From Devosia sp. Root413D1 (GTDB lineage Bacteria; Pseudomonadota; Alphaproteobacteria; Rhizobiales; Devosiaceae): a stretch of 64,000 bases of DNA. A program made the position numbers and the translations under genes. Location of the stretch: the NCBI RefSeq assembly GCF_001425235.1, contig NZ_LMEA01000014.1:90731-154730 (forward strand), in the 5' to 3' direction. Within the stretch, counting starts at the first letter, position 1. Each line of letters opens with the position of its first letter. A model generated the notes under the pieces. That model ran no database searches. It saw only the letters and a program-made list of their open reading frames with translations, and was not told where the DNA came from. Of this stretch, positions 9,395-17,812 are shown piece after piece.

Positions 9395-11170
9395 ATGACC
9401 AGACTTCAGGCGCTCCGGGCCCATCTCGGGGCCCTGGGTATCGACGGGGTGATCGTGCCGCGCTTCGATGCCCACCAGGGTGAATATTGCGCGCCGCATG
9501 ATGAGCGGCTGCGCCATCTCACCGGCTTCACCGGCTCGGCGGGCATCGCGCTGGTCACTGCCGAGGCGGCGGTGATCTTCGTCGATGGCCGCTACCAGGT
9601 GCAGGTGCGCCAGGAAGTCGATCTCGGGGCGTTCGAGATCTCGCACTTTTATGATTTTCCGCTGGAGCGCTGGCTCGGCGAAAAGCTGCCGCGCAACCGC
9701 CGGATCGGTTTCAACCCGATGCTGATCCCGTCGGACCTGCATCAGCGGCTGATGGCGGCGATGCAGCAGGCCGGCGGCGAACTGGTGCCGCTCGAGGCCG
9801 ATCCGATCGATGCGATCTGGCCGGATCAGCCGGAGCCGCCGACCGGGCGGATCAGCAGTTTTGCCAATGCCGGCGAAGCGGCTCAGTCGAAGCGCCGCCG
9901 GATCGGGGCGCGGCTGGCTGAGCTGGGGGCGGATTTCCTGGTTGAGACGCAGCCCGACAATATCGCCTGGCTGCTCAATGTGCGGGGCAGCGATGTCAAA
10001 TACACGCCGCTGCCGCAGTCGTTCCTCTTGCTCGACAAGAGCGGGGATACCGAGTGGTTTGTCGATGAGCGAAAGCTCCCCAATGATCGCGAGGCCTATG
10101 AGCTCGAAGCGGTGACGACGCGCTCGCCGGCCGATTTGCTCGCCGGCATCGCGGCGCGCGCGGGCGGCAAGCGGGCGCTGGTCGATCCGCGTTTCGCCTC
10201 GGTGGCGGCGGCGCTGGCGGTGACCGGGGCAGGGGGCACGGTGCTGTCGGAAACGAGCCCGATCACCATTGCCAAGGCGATCAAGAACAGCACCGAACTC
10301 CAGGGCTTCCGCGCGTCGCATGTCAGCGATGGCGTGGCGCTCACTGAGTTCCTGAGCTGGCTCGCCGACAACGTCGCGCTCCGCGAGGCGGCCGGCAAGC
10401 CGATCACCGAACTCGAAGCCGAGGACAAGCTGCTGGAGTTCCGCTCGCGGGGCGAGGGTTTCGTCGAGCCGAGCTTCCGCTCGATCTCGGCTTCGGCGGC
10501 CAACGCGGCGATGTGCCACTACGCTTCGAGCGAAGCGACCAATGCCGCCCTGACGACCAGCGGCGTCTATCTGATCGATTCCGGCGGGCAGTATCTGACC
10601 GGCACCACCGATGTCACCCGCACGACGGCCTTCGCCCCAGTCTCCGACGAGGTGCGTCGCACCTATACTGCGGTGCTCAAGGGCTTTGTGGCGCTGATGA
10701 CGGCGCAGTTCCCGGTGACGGCGCGCGGGCACCATCTCGATGCGCTGGCGCGGCGGCCGCTCTGGGATCTCGGCCTCGATTACGACCACGGCACCGGGCA
10801 CGGGGTCGGGCACTTCCTCTCGGTGCACGAACACCCGCAGCGCTTCGGCAAGGTGGTGAACAATTATGAGTTCGCCCCCGGCGTGATCATGACCATCGAG
10901 CCCGGCTATTACCGCGAAGGCGAGTTCGGGCTCAGGGTCGAAAACCAGGTGGAGACGGTCGCCGCGGCGCCGGGGTTCCTGCGCTTCGAGACGCTGACCC
11001 TGGCGCCGATCGACCTGGCATTGGCGGATGTGAGCGCGCTGACCCGCGAGGAGGTGGCGTGGATCGATGGCTATCATGCGCGGGTGCGGCAGGCGCTGGC
11101 GGACAAGCTGTCGCTGTCGGCTCGGGCCTGGCTCGAGCGGATGACGGCGGCGATCTCGGTGGGTAATTGA
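9395..11170 (+). CDS. pepP: Xaa-Pro aminopeptidase (aminopeptidase P, M24B)
   Basis: Dinuclear metallopeptidase that removes the N-terminal residue in front of proline. The 591-residue length matches the long, three-domain aminopeptidase P form with a C-terminal extension. Two creatinase-like N-domains precede the pita-bread domain, where metal ligands are visible: DSGGQY and TTDVTRT (two Asp), GTGHGVGHFLSVHE (His), TIEPGYY and LRVENQ (two Glu). No signal peptide, hence cytoplasmic. The ATG is two bases after the stop of the DapA-family gene, implying one transcript. Together with the S33 peptidase of the divergent arm it would complete stepwise degradation of proline-rich peptides. Confidence 0.93.
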   Translation: MTRLQALRAHLGALGIDGVIVPRFDAHQGEYCAPHDERLRHLTGFTGSAGIALVTAEAAVIFVDGRYQVQVRQEVDLGAFEISHFYDFPLERWLGEKLPRNRRIGFNPMLIPSDLHQRLMAAMQQAGGELVPLEADPIDAIWPDQPEPPTGRISSFANAGEAAQSKRRRIGARLAELGADFLVETQPDNIAWLLNVRGSDVKYTPLPQSFLLLDKSGDTEWFVDERKLPNDREAYELEAVTTRSPADLLAGIAARAGGKRALVDPRFASVAAALAVTGAGGTVLSETSPITIAKAIKNSTELQGFRASHVSDGVALTEFLSWLADNVALREAAGKPITELEAEDKLLEFRSRGEGFVEPSFRSISASAANAAMCHYASSEATNAALTTSGVYLIDSGGQYLTGTTDVTRTTAFAPVSDEVRRTYTAVLKGFVALMTAQFPVTARGHHLDALARRPLWDLGLDYDHGTGHGVGHFLSVHEHPQRFGKVVNNYEFAPGVIMTIEPGYYREGEFGLRVENQVETVAAAPGFLRFETLTLAPIDLALADVSALTREEVAWIDGYHARVRQALADKLSLSARAWLERMTAAISVGN

Positions 11171-11208
11171 AGCGCACCAGAATGGGGGTTGGGCACCATC
11201 CCCGACCT

Positions 11209-11302
11209 CCCACCGGCTGTCATCCCAGCGAAAGCTGGGACCCATCCATCAGCTGGCGCGGGCTGCGAGTTGGGTCCCAGCTTTCGCTGGGATGACACCG
11301 TG
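11209..11302. repeat. Paired palindromic intergenic repeat (family A)
   Basis: GTCATCCCAGCGAAAGCTGG and its inverted partner surround a short GGCGCGGGCTGCGAGTTGGG spacer between pepP and the GH127 gene. The spacer is also found in the copy at 6298, so the entire composite of about 90 bases is the repeated unit. Confidence 0.85.
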
Positions 11303-11351
11303 GTTGTGGCGCTGATCAGTGAACACCTAACTATTGAAACCAGGCATCCCA

Positions 11352-13271
11352 ATGTCCGCCCCCTCCAATCCACGCCTCGATCGCTACACTCCCGTTGACC
11401 ACGCCAAGGTCGATTTCACTGGCGGGTTCTGGGAGAGCTGGAGCGAGACGGTGCGTAAGGTCACCGTGCCGACGCAGCACCAGCGGCTCGACGAGGAGGG
11501 GTTCCTCGAGGTGCTGAACTTCCACCTGCCGCCGGCGCCGCTGGTTCGCCCGATCCAGCCGAGCGGGCTTTCCATGCAGCACTTCTTCGACAGCGATTTC
11601 GGCAAGTGGATCGAGGCGGCGAGCTATACGCTGAAGGCGCATCCCAACCCGGAGCTCGAAGCAAAGATCGACGAGATCGTCGAGCAGCTGGCCAAGGGGC
11701 AGCTGGCGGACGGTTACCTCAATTCGTGGTTCATCCGGCGCGAGCCGGAGAAGCGCTGGACGAACCTCCGCGACCTGCACGAGATGTATTCGATGGGCCA
11801 CCTGCTCGAGGGGGCCGTCGCCTATTTCGAGGCGACCGGCAAGCGGCGCTTTCTGGAGGTGATGAGCCGCGCCGTCGACCACATCATCGACACCTTCGGG
11901 CCCGAGCCGGGGAAACTGCGCGGCTATGATGCGCATGAAGAGATCGAGATCGCGCTGATCAAGCTGCATCGCATCACCGGCGACCAGCGGCACCTCGACC
12001 TCGCGACATTCTTCGTCAACGAGCGCGGCCAGCAGCCGGCTTACCACGACGAGGAGGCGCGGCGGCGTGGCAAGGACCCCAGGGACTATATCTTCAAGGA
12101 TTACTCCTACAGCCAGGCCCATATGCCGGTGCGCGAGCAGACCCAGGTGGTGGGCCATGCGGTGCGCGCCATGTACCTGTTCTCGGCGATGGCCGACGTC
12201 GCCGCCGAAACCGGCGATCTCAGCCTGTTCGCTGCCGCCGACCGGCTGTTCGACAACCTGACCGGACGGCAGCTCTATGTCACCGGCGGGCTGGGACCCG
12301 CCCATGCCAATGAGGGGTTCACGCGGGAATACGACCTGCCCAACGTCACCGCCTATGCCGAGACCTGCGCGGCGGTGGCGCTGGCGTTCTGGGGCCATCG
12401 CATGGCGCAGATCGAGCTCGACGGGCGCTTCACCGACCATGTCGAGCTGGTGCTGTTCAACGGCGCGCTGTCGGGGATCTCGCGCGATGGCGAGCACTAT
12501 TTCTACGAGAACGTGCTCGAGAGTCACGGCGATAACAGGCGCTGGAAGTGGCACTATTGCCCGTGCTGCCCGACCAATATCGCCCGGCTGATCGCCTCGC
12601 TCGGCAGCTATTTCTATACCACGAAGCCCGACGAGCTGGCGGTGCACCTCTATGGCGCCAACACCGCCGAGGCGGTGCTGGGCGATACCGTGGTCAAGCT
12701 GAGCCAGGAGACGCGCTATCCCTGGGATGGCGACATCCGGCTCGGCATTTCGCCGGCGACGCCGAAGCGCTTTGCGCTCAGGCTGCGGGTGCCGGGCTGG
12801 TGCGGCGAGGCGAAGCTCAGCGTCAACGGCGCCTTCGTGCCGCTTGAGGTGACCAAGGGCTATGCCACCATCGAACGCGAGTGGCGGGCCGGCGACGAGG
12901 TGCGGATCGGTTTCGCCATGCCGGTCGAGCGGCTCTACGCCAACCCCGAAGTCACCGAAGATGCCGGGCGGGTGGCGCTGAAGCGCGGGCCGGTGGTCTA
13001 TTGCCTCGAAGAGGTCGATAACGGCTTTGTGCCGCAGCGGCTGCGGCTGGCGCCGGGGGCGGCGATCGAGACGGCGTTCGATCCCGACCTGCTCGGTGGC
13101 GCGGTGACGCTCAGCGGCAGCGCAGTGAAGGCTGGTGATGCCGGCTGGGGTGGGGCGCTCTATCGCAACGCGCCTTCGACGCTGGAGCCGACGCGCTTTA
13201 CGGCGATCCCCTATCACCTCTGGGCCAATCGCCAGGCGGGCGGCATGCTGGTGTGGCTGCTCGAGGCCTAG
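11352..13271 (+). CDS. GH127 family beta-L-arabinofuranosidase (DUF1680)
   Basis: Glycosidase of the HypBA1 type, which removes beta-L-arabinofuranose from hydroxyproline-linked arabinooligosaccharides of extensin-like plant glycoproteins. The 639-residue protein has the (alpha/alpha)6 barrel followed by beta-sandwich regions. The zinc/cysteine active site is intact: E337 and C339 in YAETCAAVAL, and C405-C406 in CPCCPTN, matching the Glu-Cys-Cys-Cys arrangement known from HypBA1. No signal peptide, so it acts on imported substrate. The ATG at 11352 is preferred over an upstream TTG. It follows pepP in the same direction, separated by a palindromic repeat. Confidence 0.88.
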   Translation: MSAPSNPRLDRYTPVDHAKVDFTGGFWESWSETVRKVTVPTQHQRLDEEGFLEVLNFHLPPAPLVRPIQPSGLSMQHFFDSDFGKWIEAASYTLKAHPNPELEAKIDEIVEQLAKGQLADGYLNSWFIRREPEKRWTNLRDLHEMYSMGHLLEGAVAYFEATGKRRFLEVMSRAVDHIIDTFGPEPGKLRGYDAHEEIEIALIKLHRITGDQRHLDLATFFVNERGQQPAYHDEEARRRGKDPRDYIFKDYSYSQAHMPVREQTQVVGHAVRAMYLFSAMADVAAETGDLSLFAAADRLFDNLTGRQLYVTGGLGPAHANEGFTREYDLPNVTAYAETCAAVALAFWGHRMAQIELDGRFTDHVELVLFNGALSGISRDGEHYFYENVLESHGDNRRWKWHYCPCCPTNIARLIASLGSYFYTTKPDELAVHLYGANTAEAVLGDTVVKLSQETRYPWDGDIRLGISPATPKRFALRLRVPGWCGEAKLSVNGAFVPLEVTKGYATIEREWRAGDEVRIGFAMPVERLYANPEVTEDAGRVALKRGPVVYCLEEVDNGFVPQRLRLAPGAAIETAFDPDLLGGAVTLSGSAVKAGDAGWGGALYRNAPSTLEPTRFTAIPYHLWANRQAGGMLVWLLEA

Positions 13272-13299
13272 CACCCCTCCCCTCAAGGGGGAGGGGTGC
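13270..13299. repeat. Short palindromic repeat (family B)
   Basis: A single CACCCCTCCCCTCAAGGGGG arm plus its complement forms a compact hairpin directly at the stop codon of the GH127 gene, before the GntR gene. Confidence 0.7.
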
Positions 13300-13388
13300 A
13301 GAACAGGCATAGCCGGAAGCAGCCGTTGCAATCGCCGGTGGAACCGGCTTTCTAGCGCCGAGAGCAGGCTGAATGCAGGAGAATCGTC

Positions 13389-14129
13389 GTGGCTGCTATG
13401 CGCGGGGCGACAAAGAAGGGCAAAGCGGCGCCGGATGGCAGCGAGCCGGTGCGGGTGCGCGGGCAGGGGGCGCAGACCGTCTATGAGAAGCTGCGCCAGT
13501 CGATCCTCGACCTGACGCTGGAGCCGGGCGCGCCGCTGGACGAGGTGGGGCTCTCCGAGCAGTTCGAGATGTCACGCACCCCGATCCGCGAGGCGCTGGT
13601 GCGGCTCTCGGCCGAGGGGCTGGTGACGACGCTGCCCAACCGCAGCACCATCGTCTCGTCGATCGATTTTGTGCAGCTGCCGATCTATTTCGAGGCGCTG
13701 ACGCTGATGTATCGGGTAACGACGCGCGGCGCCGCGGTGCACCGGCGCGACAGCGACATGGTGACGATCCGGAAGCTCCAGGCCGCCTATGCCGATGCGG
13801 TGGCGCAGCGCGACGCGCTGAAGATGATCCAGTCCAACCGCGATTTCCACGTGGCGATCGCCGCCGCCGGCGGCAACAGCTATTTCACCGGGCTGTTCAC
13901 CCGGCTGCTCGATGAAGGACGGCGGATTCTCAGGCTCTACTACCAGAGTTTCGACGACACCCTGCCGCGCCAGTATGTCGATGAGCACGAGGCGATGGTT
14001 GCGGCGGTGGCGGCCGGAGATGCGGAACTGGCGGACAGGCTCGCGGCCGGCCACGCGGCGCAGATCGTGCGGCAGATCCAGAGCTACATCGCGCGGGACA
14101 CGACCTCGCATATCAGTTTGGCGTCGTAG
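13389..14129 (+). CDS. GntR-family regulator, FCD (FadR) subfamily
   Basis: Transcription factor of 246 residues. The winged-helix domain (about residues 20-90) includes TRTPIREALVRLSAEGLV, the standard recognition helix region; the rest is an all-helical FCD ligand domain with the metal-binding type His residues (DFHVAIA and DEHEAM). The GTG at 13389 has AGGAGA six bases upstream. It is the last gene of the right arm and is the likely regulator of both arms; candidate GT..AC-type operators lie at 8332-8383. The effector is probably a small organic acid or a catabolite of the pathway. Confidence 0.9.
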   Translation: MAAMRGATKKGKAAPDGSEPVRVRGQGAQTVYEKLRQSILDLTLEPGAPLDEVGLSEQFEMSRTPIREALVRLSAEGLVTTLPNRSTIVSSIDFVQLPIYFEALTLMYRVTTRGAAVHRRDSDMVTIRKLQAAYADAVAQRDALKMIQSNRDFHVAIAAAGGNSYFTGLFTRLLDEGRRILRLYYQSFDDTLPRQYVDEHEAMVAAVAAGDAELADRLAAGHAAQIVRQIQSYIARDTTSHISLAS

Positions 14130-14173
14130 CTGGCAGTCAGCGGCCCTCTCCGTTAAGGCGCCGGCCTCTCCGT

Positions 14174-14330
14174 AGTCCCCCCGCGTGGCGGGGGGGCGGA
14201 TGAGGGCGAAGGTCCTCACCGCGGGGGACCAGCGAAGCTGGTGGTGGGGGAGCTAAACTAACCGTCGACTCTTGCCGCCCCCTCCACCGCCTTCGGCGGT
14301 CCCCCTCCCCCGCCACGCGGGGGAGGATTA
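14174..14330. repeat. Inverted palindromic repeat (family C, CCCCCGCGTGGCGGGGG type)
   Basis: Fills the gap between the convergent GntR and histidine kinase genes. Contains the hairpin CCTCCCCCGC-CAC-GCGGGGGAGG (14304-14326), the palindrome ACCAGCGAAGCTGGT and the tail AGCTAAACTAACCG that reappears at 63947-64000. Confidence 0.8.
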
Positions 14331-14348
14331 CCGACTGCCAGCTTCGCG

Positions 14349-15713
14349 CTAGCCTTCCACCAATGGCAGCAGCATCGAGAATCTTGCGCCGCCGGTGGGG
14401 GACTCCGTGACCGCGACGCGGCCTTTGTGGCGCTGGACGATGGAGGCGACGAGGTTCAGACCCAGGCCGGCGCCGGTGGCCAGCGGCTTGATACGGTAGA
14501 ACGGCTCGAAGATGCGTTCGCGGTCGGCGGGGGCGATGCCGGGGCCGTCGTCCATCACCGAGACGGTGCCGTTGGGGCTGACCTCGACGACGATCTGGCC
14601 GTGATTGGCGGCATGGACGATGGCGTTCTGCACCACATTGGCGAGGGCGCGGGTGAGGCTGCCTTCGTCGCCGCGGATCAGCACCGGGTGATCCGGCGCG
14701 TTGAGCCCCAGTTCATAGCCGGCGTTGAGGGCGAGCGGCGCGAGATCGCTGACCACGGTGCCGGCGAGTTCGACCAGGTCGAGCGGCTCCATCGTGGTTT
14801 CGCCCAGGTCCATGCGCTGCAGGTCGAGCAGCTGGTCGGCGAGGCTCGAGAGGCGGGCGACATCCATCAGCAGCCGGGCCTTTTCGGGGAAGGGCTCGGC
14901 GGTCTCCAGCCGGGTCTGCAGGATGGCGATCGGGGTGCGCAGCTCGTGGGCGGAATCGGCGAGGAAACGCTCGCGCTGCGCATAGGCCTTGTCGAGCCGG
15001 GCGAGGCCACCATTGACGGCGTCGACCAGAGCGCGGACCTCCTGCGGCACGTTCTCGGTGGGCAGCTGCGTGCCGCGGGCATCGATATCGATCAGTTCGG
15101 CCTGCTCGGCGGCCTGCTTCAAACCGCGCAGCTCGCGGCGGATCACCTTGGGGATGATGATGGTCGTGGCAATGCTGGTGATGGCGAGCAGGGCCAGGCT
15201 GAACAGGGCCCAGAAGCCGGCAACGAACGACACCACACCGATGGTCCGCCCACCGCCCGAGACCACCATGACGTCGCCGATCTGGCTCTGGTGCTTTTCG
15301 AGCTGCAAGCCATCGGCCTGCGAGCCGGCGCGCGGGCGGACGTCGACCGAGGCGAATTGCCAGAGCTCGCCGTGCAACTCCTCGTAGTAGATGGGCATCT
15401 TGCCGTAGGAAACCTCGGTGCCCGCCTCGGTCGCGGCAACGAACCAGACCGCCGGCCTGTCGGCGATCAGTTGCTTCAGCTTGGAGGTCATCTCGATTTC
15501 GGCGCCACCGCCGGCGGCCGGCCGGATCGCCTCGGCGAAGGTCGCGGAATTGCCTGGGTCGAGCGGCGGCGCATCGATGAAGCGGAGCGCCGGGTAGATG
15601 CCGAGCGGGAACACCACCAGCGCGAAGAACAGCAACAGCGCCACCGCCTGCACCTGGATCATGCGGCGGGTGAGGCGGCGTTCGAGCCGGACGATTTTGG
15701 GTTTGCGGGTCAT
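14349..15713 (-). CDS. Sensor histidine kinase
   Basis: Inner-membrane sensor of 454 residues. A first membrane helix (about 20-42), a periplasmic sensor region, and a second helix (about 165-190) precede HAMP-like sequence. The dimerisation/phosphoacceptor motif ADSAHELRTPIA carries H256; the N box (NVVQNAIVHA), G1 (VMDDGPGI) and G2 (GAGLGLNLVASI) boxes of the ATPase domain are intact. Its start overlaps the stop of the response regulator gene by ATGA. The divergent RND operon and shared tandem sites suggest it senses envelope stress, toxic compounds or metals; the sequence does not show which. Confidence 0.93.
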   Translation of the reverse strand: MTRKPKIVRLERRLTRRMIQVQAVALLLFFALVVFPLGIYPALRFIDAPPLDPGNSATFAEAIRPAAGGGAEIEMTSKLKQLIADRPAVWFVAATEAGTEVSYGKMPIYYEELHGELWQFASVDVRPRAGSQADGLQLEKHQSQIGDVMVVSGGGRTIGVVSFVAGFWALFSLALLAITSIATTIIIPKVIRRELRGLKQAAEQAELIDIDARGTQLPTENVPQEVRALVDAVNGGLARLDKAYAQRERFLADSAHELRTPIAILQTRLETAEPFPEKARLLMDVARLSSLADQLLDLQRMDLGETTMEPLDLVELAGTVVSDLAPLALNAGYELGLNAPDHPVLIRGDEGSLTRALANVVQNAIVHAANHGQIVVEVSPNGTVSVMDDGPGIAPADRERIFEPFYRIKPLATGAGLGLNLVASIVQRHKGRVAVTESPTGGARFSMLLPLVEG

Positions 15714-16381
15714 GACTGCCTGAGGAGGTAACCGACGCCACGCACCGGATGGATTTCGACGGTGCTGCCGGCTTCGGCGAGCTTGCGCCTGAGGCGCGAG
15801 ATATGGGCTTCGAGCGAATTGGACTGGATCTCGTCGTCCGAACCGTAGACGTCCTCCTCGAGCAGGGCGCGGCGCACGGTGCGGCCGGACCGGCGCATCA
15901 GGCTTTCGAGCACCAGGTATTCGCGGCGCGGCAGATCGACCTTTTCGCCATCGACGAACACGTCGCCGTGGTTGAGGTCGAGCGACAGGTTGCCCATCGC
16001 CAACGGCGCGGTTTCCACCTGGCTGGGCCGTCGCAGCACGGCGCGGAGCCGCGCCACCAGCTCGTCGACGACGAAGGGTTTCGCCAGATAGTCGTCGGCG
16101 CCGAGGTTCAGGCCCTCGATGCGGTGATGGGCGCCGCCCATGGCGGAGAGCACGACGATCGGGGTGTGCGGGCGGCGTTTGCGGATATGGGCGATCAGCG
16201 AGGCGCCGTCGCCATCGCCGAGCTGCCGATCGAGGATCACCAGGTCATGCGCCACCGTCTCGATCGCCTCGATGGCGAACTCGATCGAGGGCACGTGATC
16301 GGTGACGAAATCGTGCTTCTCCAGCGCCGCGCGCAGCAGCGCCGCCATGTCGGGCTCGTCTTCAACCAGCAATAGCCGCAT
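15710..16381 (-). CDS. OmpR/PhoB-family response regulator
   Basis: Two-domain DNA-binding regulator of 223 residues. Receiver: acidic pair E7-D8 within LLLVEDEP, phosphoacceptor D51 in VILDRQLGDG and K101 in YLAKPF. The C-terminal winged helix includes SNSLEAHISRLRRKL. The ATG at 16381 has AAGGAGG upstream; an earlier in-frame ATG lacks this. It precedes the kinase gene with an ATGA overlap. Its own promoter region contains two 8-base units spaced 11 bases apart (16411-16429), the usual geometry of an OmpR-family operator, so autoregulation is likely. Confidence 0.94.
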   Translation of the reverse strand: MRLLLVEDEPDMAALLRAALEKHDFVTDHVPSIEFAIEAIETVAHDLVILDRQLGDGDGASLIAHIRKRRPHTPIVVLSAMGGAHHRIEGLNLGADDYLAKPFVVDELVARLRAVLRRPSQVETAPLAMGNLSLDLNHGDVFVDGEKVDLPRREYLVLESLMRRSGRTVRRALLEEDVYGSDDEIQSNSLEAHISRLRRKLAEAGSTVEIHPVRGVGYLLRQS

Positions 16382-16410
16382 CGGCACCTCCTTCGTCGTC
16401 ATCGCCGATC

Positions 16411-16429
16411 AAGCTTGCCGAAAGCTTGC
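16411..16429 (-). promoter_or_regulatory. Tandem 11-bp-period site in front of the response regulator
   Basis: AAGCTTGC at 16411-16418 is repeated at 16422-16429. Read toward the response regulator gene it is GCAAGCTT-N3-GCAAGCTT, ending 29 bases before the ATG. Two identical half-sites on one helix face are typical of OmpR-family binding. Confidence 0.65.
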
Positions 16430-16481
16430 GCCGACCGAGGCGGCCCGCGCAACCGACCCATGCGCGCTGCGCCGGGGCCAC

Positions 16482-16500
16482 GCAAGGTTCATGCAAGCTT
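16482..16500 (+). promoter_or_regulatory. Tandem 11-bp-period site in front of the RND operon
   Basis: GCAAGGTT at 16482-16489 and GCAAGCTT at 16493-16500, in the opposite orientation to the site at 16411 and therefore reading toward the RND operon, whose first ATG is 85 bases downstream. Same period and half-site as in front of the response regulator and HxlR genes. Confidence 0.65.
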
Positions 16501-16585
16501 GGCGGCAGACAAGCCATCGCTCGCAATGCCCCGGGGTCTCCCAGGGCGGCGAGACGTTTGGACCCATCACCCTGAGGACTGCGCC

Positions 16586-17809
16586 ATGGACGAGCCCGCA
16601 ATCCAGCCCGCCGCGAAACCCGAGTGGGCGCTGAGCCGGCGCGAACTGAAGAAGCGGGCGCTGCTGGCGGCCGGCATCCAGCCGGCGCGCTTCCCCTGGC
16701 TGTGGGCCGGTGCCGCCGTGGTGGTGGTCGGCCTCGCGGTGTTCGTGTTGCCGCAGTTCCTTGCGCCGCAGGCCTCGACGCCGACCGAAACCGCCGCAAC
16801 CGCGCCGGATGTGGTGAAGCGGCTGCTCACGATTGACGTCGCCACGGCCGAGCCGGCGACGCTGTCGGAAACGCTGAAGGCGACGGGCTCGCTGATGCCG
16901 CGACGTTCCATTGCCATCGCCTCGCAGGTCAACGGCACGCTGAAGAGCGTCGACGTGCGGATCGGCGACCAGGTGAAATCAGGCGATGTGCTGGCGACGG
17001 TTGATGTCGAAACCTCCCAGATCCAGCTCAGCCAGCAGCGCAGCACTGCCGCGGCGACCCGGGCGCAACTGGCGCAGGCCGAGAACCAGCTCGAGCGCAC
17101 CTTGCGCCTGGCCGATAGCGGCCTCACCCCCAGCGCCACTGTGGAATCCGAGAAAGCCTCGATCGAAGCGCTGAAGGCCAACCTCGCGGCGCTCGAGGCG
17201 CAGGTTGCCGGCGCCGAACTGGTGATCCGCAACGCCACCATCACCGCGCCGTTCGACGGCATCGTCGCGGCGCGCTCGATCGAGCCGGGCCAGCTGATCA
17301 CATCAGGGGCGGCTCTGTTCGATCTCGTCGATCTCTCGATGATGGAAATGACCGCCTATGTGCCGGTGAGTGCCAGCCCGAAGCTGTCACCGGGGCAAGG
17401 GGTATCCCTTACGGTCGAGGGACTGCCCGGCCAGAGTTTTGCCGCGACCGTCGAGGGCGTCAGCCCGGTCGCGGCCAAGGGCACCCGCACCGTGCCGGTG
17501 CTGATCTCGGTGCCCAACCCCGAAGGCAAGCTGCGTGGTGGCATGTTCGCCTCGGGCAGCATCGTCATCGAAGAGACGCAGGGGGCGTTTGCCGTGCCCG
17601 ACGCGGCTTTGCGCGAGGATGACGAGGGGACGCATATCCTCAGGATCGCCGATGGGGCGCTGGTGCGCCAGCCGGTCGAGATTGCGCGCAAGTGGGTGTC
17701 GAGCCGGATGACCGAGCTCGCCTCGGGCCTCGTGGCTGGCGAGAGCTATGTCTCCGGCCAGCTCGACGATCTGAAGCCCGGCATGCGCGTCACCGTGGTG
17801 GAGAACTGA
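16586..17809 (+). CDS. RND efflux periplasmic adaptor (membrane fusion protein)
   Basis: Links the inner-membrane RND pump to the outer-membrane channel. 407 residues: a cytoplasmic N-terminus, one membrane anchor (about residues 33-55, no lipobox), then lipoyl half, alpha-hairpin (around TRAQLAQAENQLERTLRLAD), second lipoyl half and beta-barrel domain (DGIVAARSIEPGQLI and following). The ATG at 16586 is supported by TGAGGA upstream; in-frame sequence before it lies over the regulatory sites. First gene of a three-gene operon; the pump starts four bases after its stop. Confidence 0.92.
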   Translation: MDEPAIQPAAKPEWALSRRELKKRALLAAGIQPARFPWLWAGAAVVVVGLAVFVLPQFLAPQASTPTETAATAPDVVKRLLTIDVATAEPATLSETLKATGSLMPRRSIAIASQVNGTLKSVDVRIGDQVKSGDVLATVDVETSQIQLSQQRSTAAATRAQLAQAENQLERTLRLADSGLTPSATVESEKASIEALKANLAALEAQVAGAELVIRNATITAPFDGIVAARSIEPGQLITSGAALFDLVDLSMMEMTAYVPVSASPKLSPGQGVSLTVEGLPGQSFAATVEGVSPVAAKGTRTVPVLISVPNPEGKLRGGMFASGSIVIEETQGAFAVPDAALREDDEGTHILRIADGALVRQPVEIARKWVSSRMTELASGLVAGESYVSGQLDDLKPGMRVTVVEN

Positions 17810-17812
17810 GCC